From Antedon bifida (taxonomy: Eukaryota; Echinodermata; Crinoidea; Comatulida; Antedonidae): a stretch of 64,000 nucleotides of DNA. Shown here piece by piece: positions 32,001-40,500 of this stretch (position 1 is the stretch's first letter; each line of letters begins with the position of its first letter). The DNA is taken from positions 3,038,001 to 3,102,000 of the forward strand of contig OY727093.1 in NCBI GenBank assembly GCA_963402885.1, in the 5' to 3' direction. Below the pieces are notes generated by a model that saw only the letters and a list, made by a program, of their open reading frames with translations, had not been told where the DNA came from and made no database searches. The position numbers were made by a program, and so were the translations under genes.

Positions 32001-35000
32001 ACAAGGGACAATGTTTGTTTTAATACTACAGCCAACCTCTATTAGGGGACACCCTTAAGGAGACTTTGGTTCTAAGGTGTCCACTTATTAGGAGTTTTAC
32101 TGATGTTTTTATCAATTCTATTCTGTTCCAATAATATTTCATTTTTTCAACAGGGCGACTGTATGTTATCTGGCTGTTTAATTCACTACTTCAACACAGT
32201 CATTATGCTTTGGCTGTTTATAGAGGCTTTTCAGCTTTTTACTGATCTCACAGAGAGCTTAGAGATCCAGGACGAGGATGATGATGAGGATGAGCCGCCA
32301 TTCCAAGAACGGGTCAAATACTATATTCTCTTTGGATGGGGTAAGTGTTTTAAATGGCCTGGATGTTTTATTAGGTGTTTAATTAGATAATTTTCATAAA
32401 TTCTATATGACAATCTGTCAAGCAAAAATAGCATTTATTTGATAATTTAATAATAATGATTGTAATGTTTAATTTAATATAGCGTAAAATTCAGGGTGCC
32501 TCTAAGAACTGAACAATTAACAGAAAAAGAGCAAAAGATTAATATTTTAAAGCATTGCAACATATTAAAAGAAAAACCATTTTATTCATTAGAAAATAAA
32601 ATCTGTTAGAATGTGGATGAAAGTTGGGGGCCATTTTAGTAGTGTCAGAGAGCCTTTCAAAGCCCTACAAAGCAATACAACATTTTTAAAAACAAAATAA
32701 CTTTTAAAATGAATGTACTATTTTTAAAATGTGTTTACTGGATATTTGAAATGGATAAATAATTTTAAAATTTCTGAGTAATAGTTTCTAATATGTAATA
32801 ATAATTTATGTTTTTATTCAGGAGTACCGTTCCTAAATGTGGGTGTTGCGTTTGGTTTCTCTCCCGATGCCTATATTGAACAAGAAGCTGGCTTGTAAGT
32901 AGATTTTGTATGCATTATTATACATCATAAATTAGATAGTATATAAAAAAAACCAAAAAAATAACTCATGTGTCACAAACTCATAACTATACTTCCAGCC
33001 ACCAAATTTAACTATTATTTATTGGGCAGAACCCACCAAATGCGAACGTGGGGGTGGGCTAAATTTTTACAAATACAATGTAAGAGAGAACATTAGGTTA
33101 AGCACCCCATATTCAAGAAACTTTTTTTTTATGAAAATATTAATTATTATTTATAAATTATATTTTAGCTGTTGGCTTGATAATTCAAACTTCTTATGGT
33201 GTGCGTTTGTCGGACCATTAGGGTTCTTTGGATTGGTAAGTAATCACGTACCATACTTCGATTTATCTGATCATGTGATGGGTTCATGCTTGCTCTCATA
33301 GACCACTGAATCACATGTATAAATCATGTGATCTCCAGGACAGGCTTATATCCAAGTCAGTAGGGTGTTGTATTTTTTTGATTATATATTATAAATATTT
33401 CCACTGCTGAAAAATTGTTAAAAACAAAATCCTTATTTATTAATGCAATAACATTTGGCCAGGAGGTCAACCTAAACGGGTTGATGGCGTGTTGTTATAT
33501 ATAACATAATTGTTACAAAAGTCAAAAAAATTAATATACAGAAACTTAAAACAAAAGTTTTTGTTTTTAGAAAAGATCAGATTGGTTAATAAATTATACA
33601 AAAACTCTTTAGCACTCTGTATAATCAGAAATAGTGGCACTGTGGCTTTGTGGTTGACATTCTTGCTTACCAATCCCAGGGTCAATTGTTCAAATCTGTT
33701 TACAATTTTAGGATTTTGGTGATAATACGTCACATGGTTGGTATGAAAATGAAATGATAACAGTTTATTGTATCTCTTAAAAGAAAAACAAAATTAATTG
33801 AATGTATCTAAATATCTAAGTTAAATTAATGTATTTGTTTATATTGCAGTGTACCTTATACATGCTATATCGGATGCTAAGAGACATTGATGAGCAAGTT
33901 TATAGAGAAGATAGAACAACAATATTTAAGTAAGTGTTACAATTGAGATTTAGAGTATCTTAATAGCACAGTGGTAGATCCAGAGTGGGCGGGGTGTTAC
34001 CACACATATAAAAATTGCACTGCTAATTTTTTACTTTATCGTTTTGATTTAGCTTTTTGCTTATTTTATTTTGTATCTCCATTGAGATCCAGCTACTGAT
34101 ACCCACTGCATTTTCATTTTCTCAGTAATTTGCCTTTGATTTATAAAATGAAAAATTAATTAATGTAAAATATTATTATGTTCAAATTTGTTGTCTTTTT
34201 CGACAGATCTAGTTACTTTGGAACATGGACTTTACAGATATATTTCTTGATCACATGGAGTGTTGGTTTAGTTGGAATATATGGTCTTTATCTCTATGCC
34301 CTCTACTTATTTGTACTTGCCATGTCATGCTTGGTAAGTTTGAAACAATATTTTATTCATCATTTAAAACAATTTAATACATTTCTGTACTTGTGAGGGC
34401 CTAGCAATATTGCAAAAAGTAGCTGTTTTTAGCTACTTTAAATGTAAAGCTCTGTCTACACTATCAAACTAGTTTGACAAAAAAAGTGTGATGTACCCAA
34501 ATATGGTAGTGGTATGCCCAAATACGGTGGTGATATGACATCATGTTCATATATGGGCACACCACATTTTATGTTACATAAAGTTTGATTATGTAGACAG
34601 AGCTTTATATGACATATTTCTATAATGGATGTTCTTTTTGTCTTTATACAGGGTATTGTCACATTCATCGTTCATGCACTTTTAAATACAGAAGTACGGT
34701 TATTATTAGGCTTGAGGAATCCAGACAAAACGTTGACACCTATTGAAAAGATTCATTTGGTTAGTGAATTATATTGCATAAAAATTAAATTTATCTATTC
34801 ATGTTTTAATGTATTATTAAACTATTAAGAGTTAATGAGATAATAAACATTGTTATTGTGGTATAATAATTAAATTATTCTCAAAAATATAGGTAAGAGT
34901 TTATAATTTAAGTTTACATTGAAAACCTATTAAGTGATGTTATCTCTATATCGAATAACATAATAAGTGTATGGATTTTGCATTGGAAATTTGTAACACT

Positions 35001-35254
35001 TTTAACCGAGCATGTTCATTTCCACCACAATATACTAATTTTAGTAATGTTAAATAAATATTTTATTTTCAATAGCCACCGGAGTTTGATGACGTTCGGT
35101 ACATAAAACCAACTTGTAAGTATTTTTTATTCTAATTCATTTTTTTGTAAAATAATAAACGCTTGCTTTATGAACACAAAGTTGCAGGTCTAATAGACTA
35201 TGGAACGCCAAACATATATGTTTTTTTTTATTTGTTTTTACAGATATTCCATGA
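11017..35254 (+). CDS. Giant adhesion G-protein-coupled receptor with six ConA/LamG-like domains
   Basis: Coding exons end to end: 11017-11219, 11658-11813, 12232-12312, 13069-13146, 13797-14153, 14364-14527, 14960-15164, 15270-15383, 16082-16195, 16360-16419, 16926-17300, 17726-18028, 18120-18338, 18523-18756, 19152-19400, 19612-19797, 20104-20221, 20550-20658, 20927-21191, 21562-21864, 22272-22465, 22783-22954, 23365-23529, 23843-23984, 24557-24753, 25633-25830, 26333-26448, 26888-27076, 27669-27737, 28131-28248, 28683-28838, 29184-29256, 29716-29836, 30166-30224, 30716-30842, 31159-31262, 31675-31777, 32154-32340, 32822-32894, 33169-33235, 33850-33929, 34207-34333, 34652-34759, 35076-35115, 35244-35254. 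Sum 6889 nt, about 2,295 residues, phase-consistent throughout. Four donors are GTTAGT. The first exon (Cys-rich, with YQCG twice, faintly EMI-like) fits by phase only; no signal peptide was found, so the true N-terminus is probably upstream. It is an orphan-type aGPCR; ligand unknown. Confidence 0.9.
11658..13146 (+). other. Mucin-like Thr/Glu/Pro stalk of the adhesion GPCR
   Basis: Three exons (11658-11813, 12232-12312, 13069-13146), all starting after one base and ending with one base of a codon, encode runs such as [18 protein letters not shown] and [10 protein letters not shown]. Nearly every third residue can carry O-glycans, so this is probably an extended glycosylated spacer. The first exon contains tandem copies of a 15-bp unit (ACGACTGAAATTCTG). 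Equal phases would let exons be skipped or duplicated without a frameshift. Confidence 0.8.
13404..13548. mobile_element. MITE family B copy (aGPCR intron 4)
   Basis: TTAAAGCTTGGTTCCCACCA, GACGCAACGCAAGGACGC, then TTGACCAAT...GATTGGTCAA and a decayed right end (GTCCTTCCGTTGCGTTG). Confidence 0.75.
13575..13660 (+). mobile_element. tRNA-derived SINE, subfamily 1
   Basis: GGTGATCTAGATG resembles an A box, and GTGGGTTCGAGTCCCAC forms a perfect T-arm with B box. It is followed by CTCGAGAATT and an A-rich tail. A second copy lies at 49031-49110 with matching body, so this is a dispersed element rather than a tRNA gene. Confidence 0.65.
13797..15164 (+). other. First ConA/LamG-like domain of the adhesion GPCR
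   Basis: Three exons encode one roughly 240-residue unit. It opens with [14 protein letters not shown], has the family signature [14 protein letters not shown], then a strand-rich core, ending [14 protein letters not shown] before a linker to the EGFs. Spacing of the paired Cys ahead of a hydrophobic 'G-L-x-I-x-L-W/F-V-K' strand is the hallmark shared with the five later copies. Confidence 0.75.
14617..14792. mobile_element. MITE family C copy (aGPCR intron 6)
   Basis: CpG-rich element with inverted ends (CCAACTCAGA..GCATCGTACGAC and GTACGACGCTGTCTGAGTTGG). It shares GACGAAACGTCTTGACTCGT and CGTCTTGAGATA blocks with a second copy at 61360-61513. Confidence 0.75.
15270..16195 (+). other. Two EGF-like domains of the adhesion GPCR
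   Basis: Exons 15270-15383 and 16082-16195 are exactly 114 nt each and have equal phases, so they are likely an exon duplication. Each has six cysteines in EGF spacing. The second has D/E-D-D-C and C-x-D-x4-Y-x-C, the calcium-binding and Asp-hydroxylation pattern; the first lacks the aromatic residue of that pattern. The intron between them holds a locally GC-rich patch near 15597-15660. Confidence 0.88.
17536..17673 (+). repeat. Foldback element with hammerhead-ribozyme-like core (aGPCR intron 11)
   Basis: Arms 17536-17577 and 17624-17673 are reverse complements with few mismatches. Between them: CTGATGA (17581-17587), a seven-pair hairpin TCTAGCT-GAC-AGCTAGA (17590-17606), GAAA (17608-17611), then C-U-GUC (17612-17616). 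That is the order stem I, CUGAUGA, stem II, GAAA, minimal stem III, GUC, stem I of a type I hammerhead. Arms would supply stem I, starting CAA/TTG. Activity is inferred, not shown. Confidence 0.5.
20351..20503. mobile_element. MITE family A copy (aGPCR intron 17)
   Basis: Starts TAAGCTCTGTCTATACTATC and shows the ATATGGTAGTGATATG and GACATCATCATGTCCATA blocks; the right end decays after CACATAAAATTTGAT. Confidence 0.75.
21246..21395. mobile_element. MITE family B copy (aGPCR intron 19)
   Basis: Decayed copy: GTTCCCACTTGGACCCAGCA, ATTGACCAATTACAATTGAC, GTGATTGGTCAAATTAC and a GACATCCTTGTGTTGTAT right half. Confidence 0.65.
22198..22262 (+). repeat. Two-copy tandem duplication, 33-bp period
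   Basis: CATTATAACTTCTAAAATCA followed by TGGTTCTCTTT appears twice in a row, just before the acceptor of the exon at 22272. The second copy lies where the intron 3' end and polypyrimidine tract should be. Confidence 0.85.
23019..23160. mobile_element. MITE family B copy (aGPCR intron 22)
   Basis: TAAAGCTTGGTTCCCACTTG at the left, GAGTTGACCAATCACAAG and TGATTGGTCAAATTACTTG inside, and CCTAGTGGGAACCAAGGTTT at the right. Confidence 0.8.
24081..24197. mobile_element. MITE family A copy, short form (aGPCR intron 24)
   Basis: TTAAGCTCTGTCTACACTAT, ACAAGATGATGTCATATCAC, TTTGGGCACATCACACTTTT and TTTGTCAAACTAGTTTGAGC; the internal ATATGGTAGT repeat is lost. Confidence 0.75.
24820..25330. repeat. 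Retroelement-tail-like sequence followed by GGGACAC repeat (aGPCR intron 25)
   Basis: AGTAAGTAAGTAAGTAATAT, then TTTCCAAAGGGGTCCCCAAC, resembles the insert at 6337-6633. From 25175, ACAGTAGAACCTCTATTAAG and GGGACACC begin a copy of the dispersed GGGACAC repeat also seen at 32025-32105, 37767-38060, 40880-41070, 51595-51775, 54130-54345 and 60635-60735. Confidence 0.5.
26571..26684. mobile_element. MITE family A copy (aGPCR intron 27)
   Basis: AAACTCTGTCTACACTTTAT, then CCCATATATGGACATGATGA and GGCATATCACTACCATATTT, ending GATAGAGCTTTA. It interrupts a GGGACAC-type repeat (26490-26530 and 26690-26760). Confidence 0.75.
27540..27633. mobile_element. MITE family A fragment (aGPCR intron 28)
   Basis: AATCAAACTTTATGTGACAA, TTTGGGCACATCACACTTTT and AGTTTGATAGTGTATAGACA: right part intact, left end shortened. 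Confidence 0.7.
27865..28090 (-). mobile_element. tRNA-derived SINE, subfamily 2 (aGPCR intron 29)
   Basis: On the minus strand it reads GGCGTGTGGCACAGTGTGTT (A-box region) and GTGGGTTCGAATCTAATG (B box), then GGTACCTGGTAAGGTCAAGG-type body. Its body (CAGCTAGTAATCAGCGCAAA, GGTGGAGAGAGGCAAAC) recurs at 36040-36245 and partly at 59275-59375. Confidence 0.6.
28954..29054 (+). repeat. Six-copy tandem repeat of a 17-bp unit
   Basis: ATGACATCATTAAAAGT is repeated six times head to tail (one unit is 16 bp, having lost an A). TGACATCA is close to a CRE/AP-1-type octamer, but this could be chance. It lies in aGPCR intron 31. Confidence 0.95.
29577..29690. mobile_element. MITE family B fragment (aGPCR intron 32)
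   Basis: TTGTTCCCACTTTGAAGTAA, CGCAAGGATGTAAGC, AATTGACCAATCACAAACAA, TGGATTATCC; the right arm is missing. Confidence 0.6.
34020..34130 (+). repeat. 3' part of the ribozyme-core repeat (aGPCR intron 41)
   Basis: TTTACTTTATCGTTTTGATT, TATCTCCATTGAGATCCAGC and ACTGATACCCACTGCATTTT match the tails of the elements at 3658 and 55615, but the CTGATGA/GAAA core is absent. Confidence 0.65.
34446..34609. mobile_element. MITE family A copy, full length (aGPCR intron 42)
   Basis: TAAAGCTCTGTCTACACTAT to ATGTAGACAGAGCTTTA, with both inverted ends nearly intact and the ACCCAAATATGGTAGTGGTA core. Good reference copy for the family. Confidence 0.85.
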
Positions 35255-35296
35255 TGCCAGGATCTAGACTGTAATCATATTCTATTTGTACTTTTT

Positions 35297-35302
35297 AATA
35301 AA
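35297..35302 (+). terminator. Poly(A) signal of the adhesion GPCR
   Basis: AATAAA 43 nt after the TGA at 35252-35254; further AATAAA hexamers follow near 35341 and could be alternatives. Confidence 0.6.
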
Positions 35303-35414
35303 TTTACTAATATAATAATATGCACATTTTTATAATATATAATAAATAAATCATTCTTGTCTTGTCTTGTCTATATGTATTATGTATATTGTTATTTACA
35401 GATATATTATATTC

Positions 35415-35656
35415 ATATGGTAAATTTAAATGTTTTTAATGTCTTTAAACTAAAAAGCACATTAATGTATTTGTACTGTATTCTGTAGAAATTTATTGTA
35501 TTTTATTAAACAGAATTAATTATTTTTCAAATATTTATATGGTAAATTTAAATGTTTTAATGTTGTTAAACTAATAAAAAGCACTTTAATGCATTCGTAC
35601 TGTATTCTGTAGAAACTTATTGTATTTTATTAAAAAGAATAAATTATTTTTCAAAA
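35415..35656 (+). repeat. Tandem duplication of about 120 bp downstream of the adhesion GPCR
   Basis: ATATGGTAAATTTAAATGTT starts both copies (about 35415 and 35538) and both end ATTATTTTTCAAA. In between, GTACTGTATTCTGTAGAAA is shared with small substitutions and indels. Confidence 0.9.
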
Positions 35657-35969
35657 TTACTAGAGCTTTTATGAGTATAGCAAGTCAATTTTTTTAAATA
35701 ATCAATATATTTATATGTTTATTATAATAAATTTTAACTTATATTTTCTATTATGTTATTTATAAATATTTTAACAAAATAAATTTTAATATTTAATAAC
35801 TTGTGGACTTAAGTTGTTGCTGATATAATTAAGTTTTGCAATCCAATCCAATGTATATCGTCAAATAGTAGTCTCACTAACATCATTGGTTAACAGCGTC
35901 ATTATCATCAGTAACTACCACCATCATTATCACAACAATCATCGTCATCATTTCATCCATCATCATTTA

Positions 35970-36245
35970 TTAATAATATTCAGGATTTATAAAGCATATA
36001 ATGTTGCGAAACCTATAAGCGTTGTACATATTATTACCCCGATCATTTTGTAATCACGTCTGGAAACATACTCCCACAATGCAGCTAGTAATCAGCGCAA
36101 AGTTGTGTCTGGGCCTTATCATGTACCCATTTGTATACCTGGGTGGAGAGAGGCAAACGTAAGTATCTTGCCTAAGATACAAGCAATACGTCTAGCGTTG
36201 GATTCGAACCCTCGATCTCACGAGCAGTAGTCCAACGTCCATCCC
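35970..36245 (-). mobile_element. tRNA-derived SINE, subfamily 2, longest copy
   Basis: Contains the B box in reverse (GATTCGAACCCTCGATCTC), CAGCTAGTAATCAGCGCAAA, GTACCCATTTGTATACCTGG and the AGGATTTATAAAGC end, in the same order as the copies at 7620 and 27865. Confidence 0.65.
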
Positions 36246-36319
36246 ATGGCCACTTCATCATCATCGTCATCATCATTATCATCGTCGTCATTATCATCGT
36301 CGTCATCATCATCATCATC

Positions 36320-36494
36320 ATCATTCTTTTCAATATCTGCAGTAAATGATTGGAATAGTTTGCCATATCATATAGTAAATGCATCCTCTATAAATAATTT
36401 CAAAACATATCTTGAAACACATTGGAAAACCCACAGCCATATAACCAAGATGTTCAAAGAGGGACTCACAAACCTTAACAGGTTTATAGTCTAA
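36320..36494 (+). mobile_element. C-terminal remnant of a LINE ORF2
   Basis: The frame ending at 36494 reads SAVNDWNSLPYHIVNASSIN, then FKTYLETHWK. The W-N-S-L-P..h(V)..A.S...FK..L..HW pattern is typical of the last residues of non-LTR retrotransposon reverse-transcriptase proteins. It is 5'-truncated and fused by chance to a TCA/TCG microsatellite (36246-36320) that adds a serine run. Different LINE type from the fragment at 2060. Confidence 0.7.
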
Positions 36495-37556
36495 AGGTAC
36501 GGTCAAGGTAAATCAAGGTAAAAATCATCATTTCAACAATCTTTACAAGAACCAGAAAATCCGTTACCACGATGTCTTCACCAACGTCATCACAACCTAC
36601 ATAACTACTCTACTCTTACGCCTGCTTTACTATTTCAATTATTCGTAGTAATGTTCTGGTGGCTAATCGGGTACATCATGTTGACATGAACAGATTACAC
36701 TGCAGAGAATGGATTTTGCTCTTCAGTAAATGTAATTATAAAATCTCAGTAAATCTCATTCAATTCTCGTAATGTCACTTTTATTGCCCATCATTAGTGT
36801 AGGCAACATCTATTCAATCAAGTACTGTACTTGTACATTACATCCTTTATTCTATTCTCAGAAAACTTTACAAGTGTCTTATGTGATATTTTTCATTTTA
36901 ATTTATTCAAACATTTATCACATATACAGTTATACAGTTAACTGCCAAACGAAAATTATAAATATTAAAAAATGTAATTTCGACATAAAACTAACGTTCT
37001 ACTAAATATATAAATTAAATTTTAAATATTTTTAATTTTAAAATGTTATTAAACATTTAGAAATACTGTATGTTGTACAAACGTGTTTACATGAAGCATA
37101 AAAAATAAGTTATTACGTAACTATAATGTATTGAACAAACATTTAGTTTGGCTGAGTGGGAACCAATCAAACCTGACCTGCAGGCCTAAAACAATAAATT
37201 GGATATTGTAGCTTAGGGCTACCTTATTAGGCCTTTGAAAATAAAACTTGTTATTCATTAATTTTGTTTTTTGAGTAAAATGTATAATAAAATATATAAG
37301 CATAATGATAAGTATTACGTTTTGCTGTATGTTATATACAAAACATGTAAGTCATACTAGACCTGTTATAGTTTTAATAGAATGTGTTAACGAAGAAAGA
37401 AAAAAAAGTATAATTTGTTACGCTCCACATTATGTGACGTAATAATAATAATATTGCGTTATAACAATAGCCGAGGTCGGTAGTCTTTCTGCACTTGAAT
37501 TATCAATACTAATTACGTAATCTTATTTTCACAATTGATGTAATAAGACTCAAGTA
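36495..37556. other. Intergenic AT-rich DNA, no gene seen
   Basis: No exon-like segment with homology was recognised. It should contain the 3' UTR of the neurotrophin-like gene, which runs leftward; minus-strand ATTAAA/AATAAA-like hexamers occur but none is clearly the signal. Confidence 0.5.
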
Positions 37557-40500
37557 CTATCTGAATGAGATGGCACAGTTACAAGATCTATCGACTGATA
37601 TCCACTGCCATTTGTAGGCGCCATAGCCACTGCTGTTAATCTTACGTGCGTATGCCTTAGTCCAGCCTTTCTTTTGTTTGCACGCCGACTTGATACCTTT
37701 TAAGGAACAGAAATTAGTATATGCTTAAATTGAATCAGTACAGATAAAATATTATAATAATATTATCACCCCTCCTTTGGATCACCCCTATTTAGGGACA
37801 CCTCTATAAAAATAACTTTTTCAGTGAAACGAACAAAGGGAAATATATGTTTTAACATTAAGGGGACACTTTGATTGGCCTATAAGAGTTACTGTAATAC
37901 ACTATTCAGGGGACACTTTGTTAGCTCCCAAAGTTGTCCCCCTTAATGGGGGTTCTACTGTATGTATTAACACTACGGCCAACCCCTTTTCAGGGGACAC
38001 CCCTATTTAGGGGACACTTTATTGGACCCGAAAGCGTCCCATTAATAGAGGAGCCTACTGTATTTAGAAATTATTAAATTAACTCACGTATTACTCCTAT
38101 ACAGCTGTCATTGAGTGATAAACATCGGGTTGTATAAACCCACGTATTTGCATGTAATTCGACTGTTTCAAGTAAATCATTAATTCCTGTTGCTACTAAC
38201 TCGTAGTCGCTTGTTTCTTGGCATGAATCTCGTAACAAAGCTCTCTAAAACAGTAAACATTTGATAATTATTTATAATCGATAAACGTAATAAAATAGTA
38301 GTAGCGTCACTACATTTTAATTTATACAGTATATTATGAATGTTTGATCTAATATATGTATGTGGAGCAACAAAACAAACACATTTGACGATAACACACG
38401 ATAACTAGTATGATTGGTTGAAACTTTCGATGAGGCTGATTGGCTGATCAGGCGTAAAGTCTGACAACAATCCGTCGTCTGATAATGAACTACTGACCAA
38501 TCACAAAGAACATACTGGGCTCTCGCGACCACGGAAATCCCGCCCACTAAATCACCACCACCAGAGCAACGACGGCAGGGCTAAGAATTGAAAGAATGTA
38601 AGTACACCATAAACTTTAATTTGCCTAATTTCACACTAAAAAGTAGCCTATTAAATGTCTTTGTTTTCTTGTCATCATCATGAATATGAGAGATCTACGG
38701 AAATAAAATCAAAACGGGCCTAAGCGTTGTTCATCCACTACAATCTCCAGGGCTAGGTAGGCCCAGGCTAGCCAGCCAGGCCACCGTACATTGAACCGGG
38801 TCAAGGAATCCTTTGTTTGGGCTGCTGAGTGCGCGTATGTTGAGGGAGTCGAGTAGCAGGGATCGATGATGTCTAGTGACATACGGTAGCTAATTAGCAT
38901 AATGGCTAGACTGATCTAAAACAACTTTGTGTATCTTTAAGATAGTGGAATAACACATGCTACGACAGTTGAAATTGTTGTAAAATGAAAACTTTGCACC
39001 GTGATAACATTTCATGTAGTCATTTGTCCTTGTAGAAATAATACATTGTAAACCAAACAATCGGACCTCGGTGTATTACATATATTTATTATTCAATAAG
39101 TTACTATGTTCTATTTTTGAAACATCTTATCGATTTAACATCTTTTTGTTTTTTATTTTAAACTATAAATCTTCATGAATGTTACCATTAATTTTGTCAG
39201 TGCATGTTATAAAGTGGGTGTTATGGTGGGTGTTAATAAAATATTTATATTAAAATGATATATTGAAATTGATAGGTATATAAGTATCGTATTTTATTAA
39301 AAAAATGAATTATATTGTCACTCAGCCAAGTGATTCAATGAAAATCGAAACATCATAACGCCGCAAATTCAACCAGATTTTCCTTTACGAGCAATTATCG
39401 ATAGCGTATATTATTTCGACTCGTAAATATACTTTACGTGTGGTTTCAACCTCGAATATTATATCCACGAAATTGAGCCATTTGTATTATAATATTTATA
39501 CTCAAAACGTGTTTAAACCTGTAGTCATGATTTTTCTCTAACTTTACTCTGACGTTTTTTCTTAACCAAGATAATAGATATTAAATATTGGCATACGCGC
39601 AAATCCATACGCAACACGTTTTTGATATTATTTTCTAAATATTAACACACAACGAGGGTAATTACACGAAATGAATCGACCAAGTCAATTTATAGATCAA
39701 AGTAAAAGAAAATCTATAAGTATTTTAAATGGTGTACTTGTACGATAATGGCCTTGTTATTCCAATTGCTATATTCAATATTGAAATTCTGTATAAACCA
39801 ATATTATCAAATTAAAAACAAAAGCGTAATACTATGCATATCTTGTTAATATGACTAAAATATAGGTCTACTGTTGCTTGCATTGGTGAAACGATAACGA
39901 TAAAATAAGGGCCTGTTTCTGCTGAGCAGAAATAATCGATTATTAACCGTTTATTTTTTTAATCGATTATTTTTGGGCAGCAGAAACGGCGCAAAATAAA
40001 ATAACCGATTAAAAATAACCGATTAAAAACACTCAATCCATTGCGTGTTTTAATCGATTATTTCTTGTTTTAACCGATTATTGCGGAGCAGTTTTGAGCT
40101 GCAACACAAATAGCGATTATTGACCCCACTTTGACCTCTAGAGTATGGCAAACTCATTCACGTCACAGTTTATTTGCGCGATATCGACGACGACGATCAG
40201 CAAAACAACGATCGCGATGTAGACCGAATAACATTAAAATGTTAAACATTTGATTTTTATTATTTTGTGGGGGAGAATTATACCGAGAGACTCCAGGATT
40301 TTGTGTTACAAGTACACCCTTACATCCCACCAGTCCAGGCTAACGATTGTTTTACATGTCCTTTTGTAGGCCTGTTGTCTGTTTCGGTAGAAATATATAG
40401 CCTATAGTAGGCCTAGCAGGCCGAAGGTAGAACCAACGAACGGCGAAACGAACTTTTCTCGCCGACGTGTCTTTATTAATATAACATCATTATTCTGTTG

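Larger units (their letters stand above)
31159..34759 (+). other. Seven-transmembrane region of the adhesion GPCR (class B2)
   Basis: TM1 31159-31262 ([20 protein letters not shown]), TM2 31675-31777, TM3 and TM4 32154-32894, TM5 33169-33929, TM6 34207-34333, TM7 34207-34759. Class B2 marks include the [20 protein letters not shown] block at the second extracellular loop and TM5, and LxxxxHxxHxNLCVA in TM2. The second intracellular loop is strongly acidic ([13 protein letters not shown]). The cytoplasmic tail after TM7 is only about 40 residues and ends [12 protein letters not shown]. Confidence 0.9.

Noticed and set aside
36246-36320. Poly-Ser protein start (MATSSSSSS..)
   Set aside because: A TCA/TCG microsatellite running into a truncated LINE C-terminus; not a gene.
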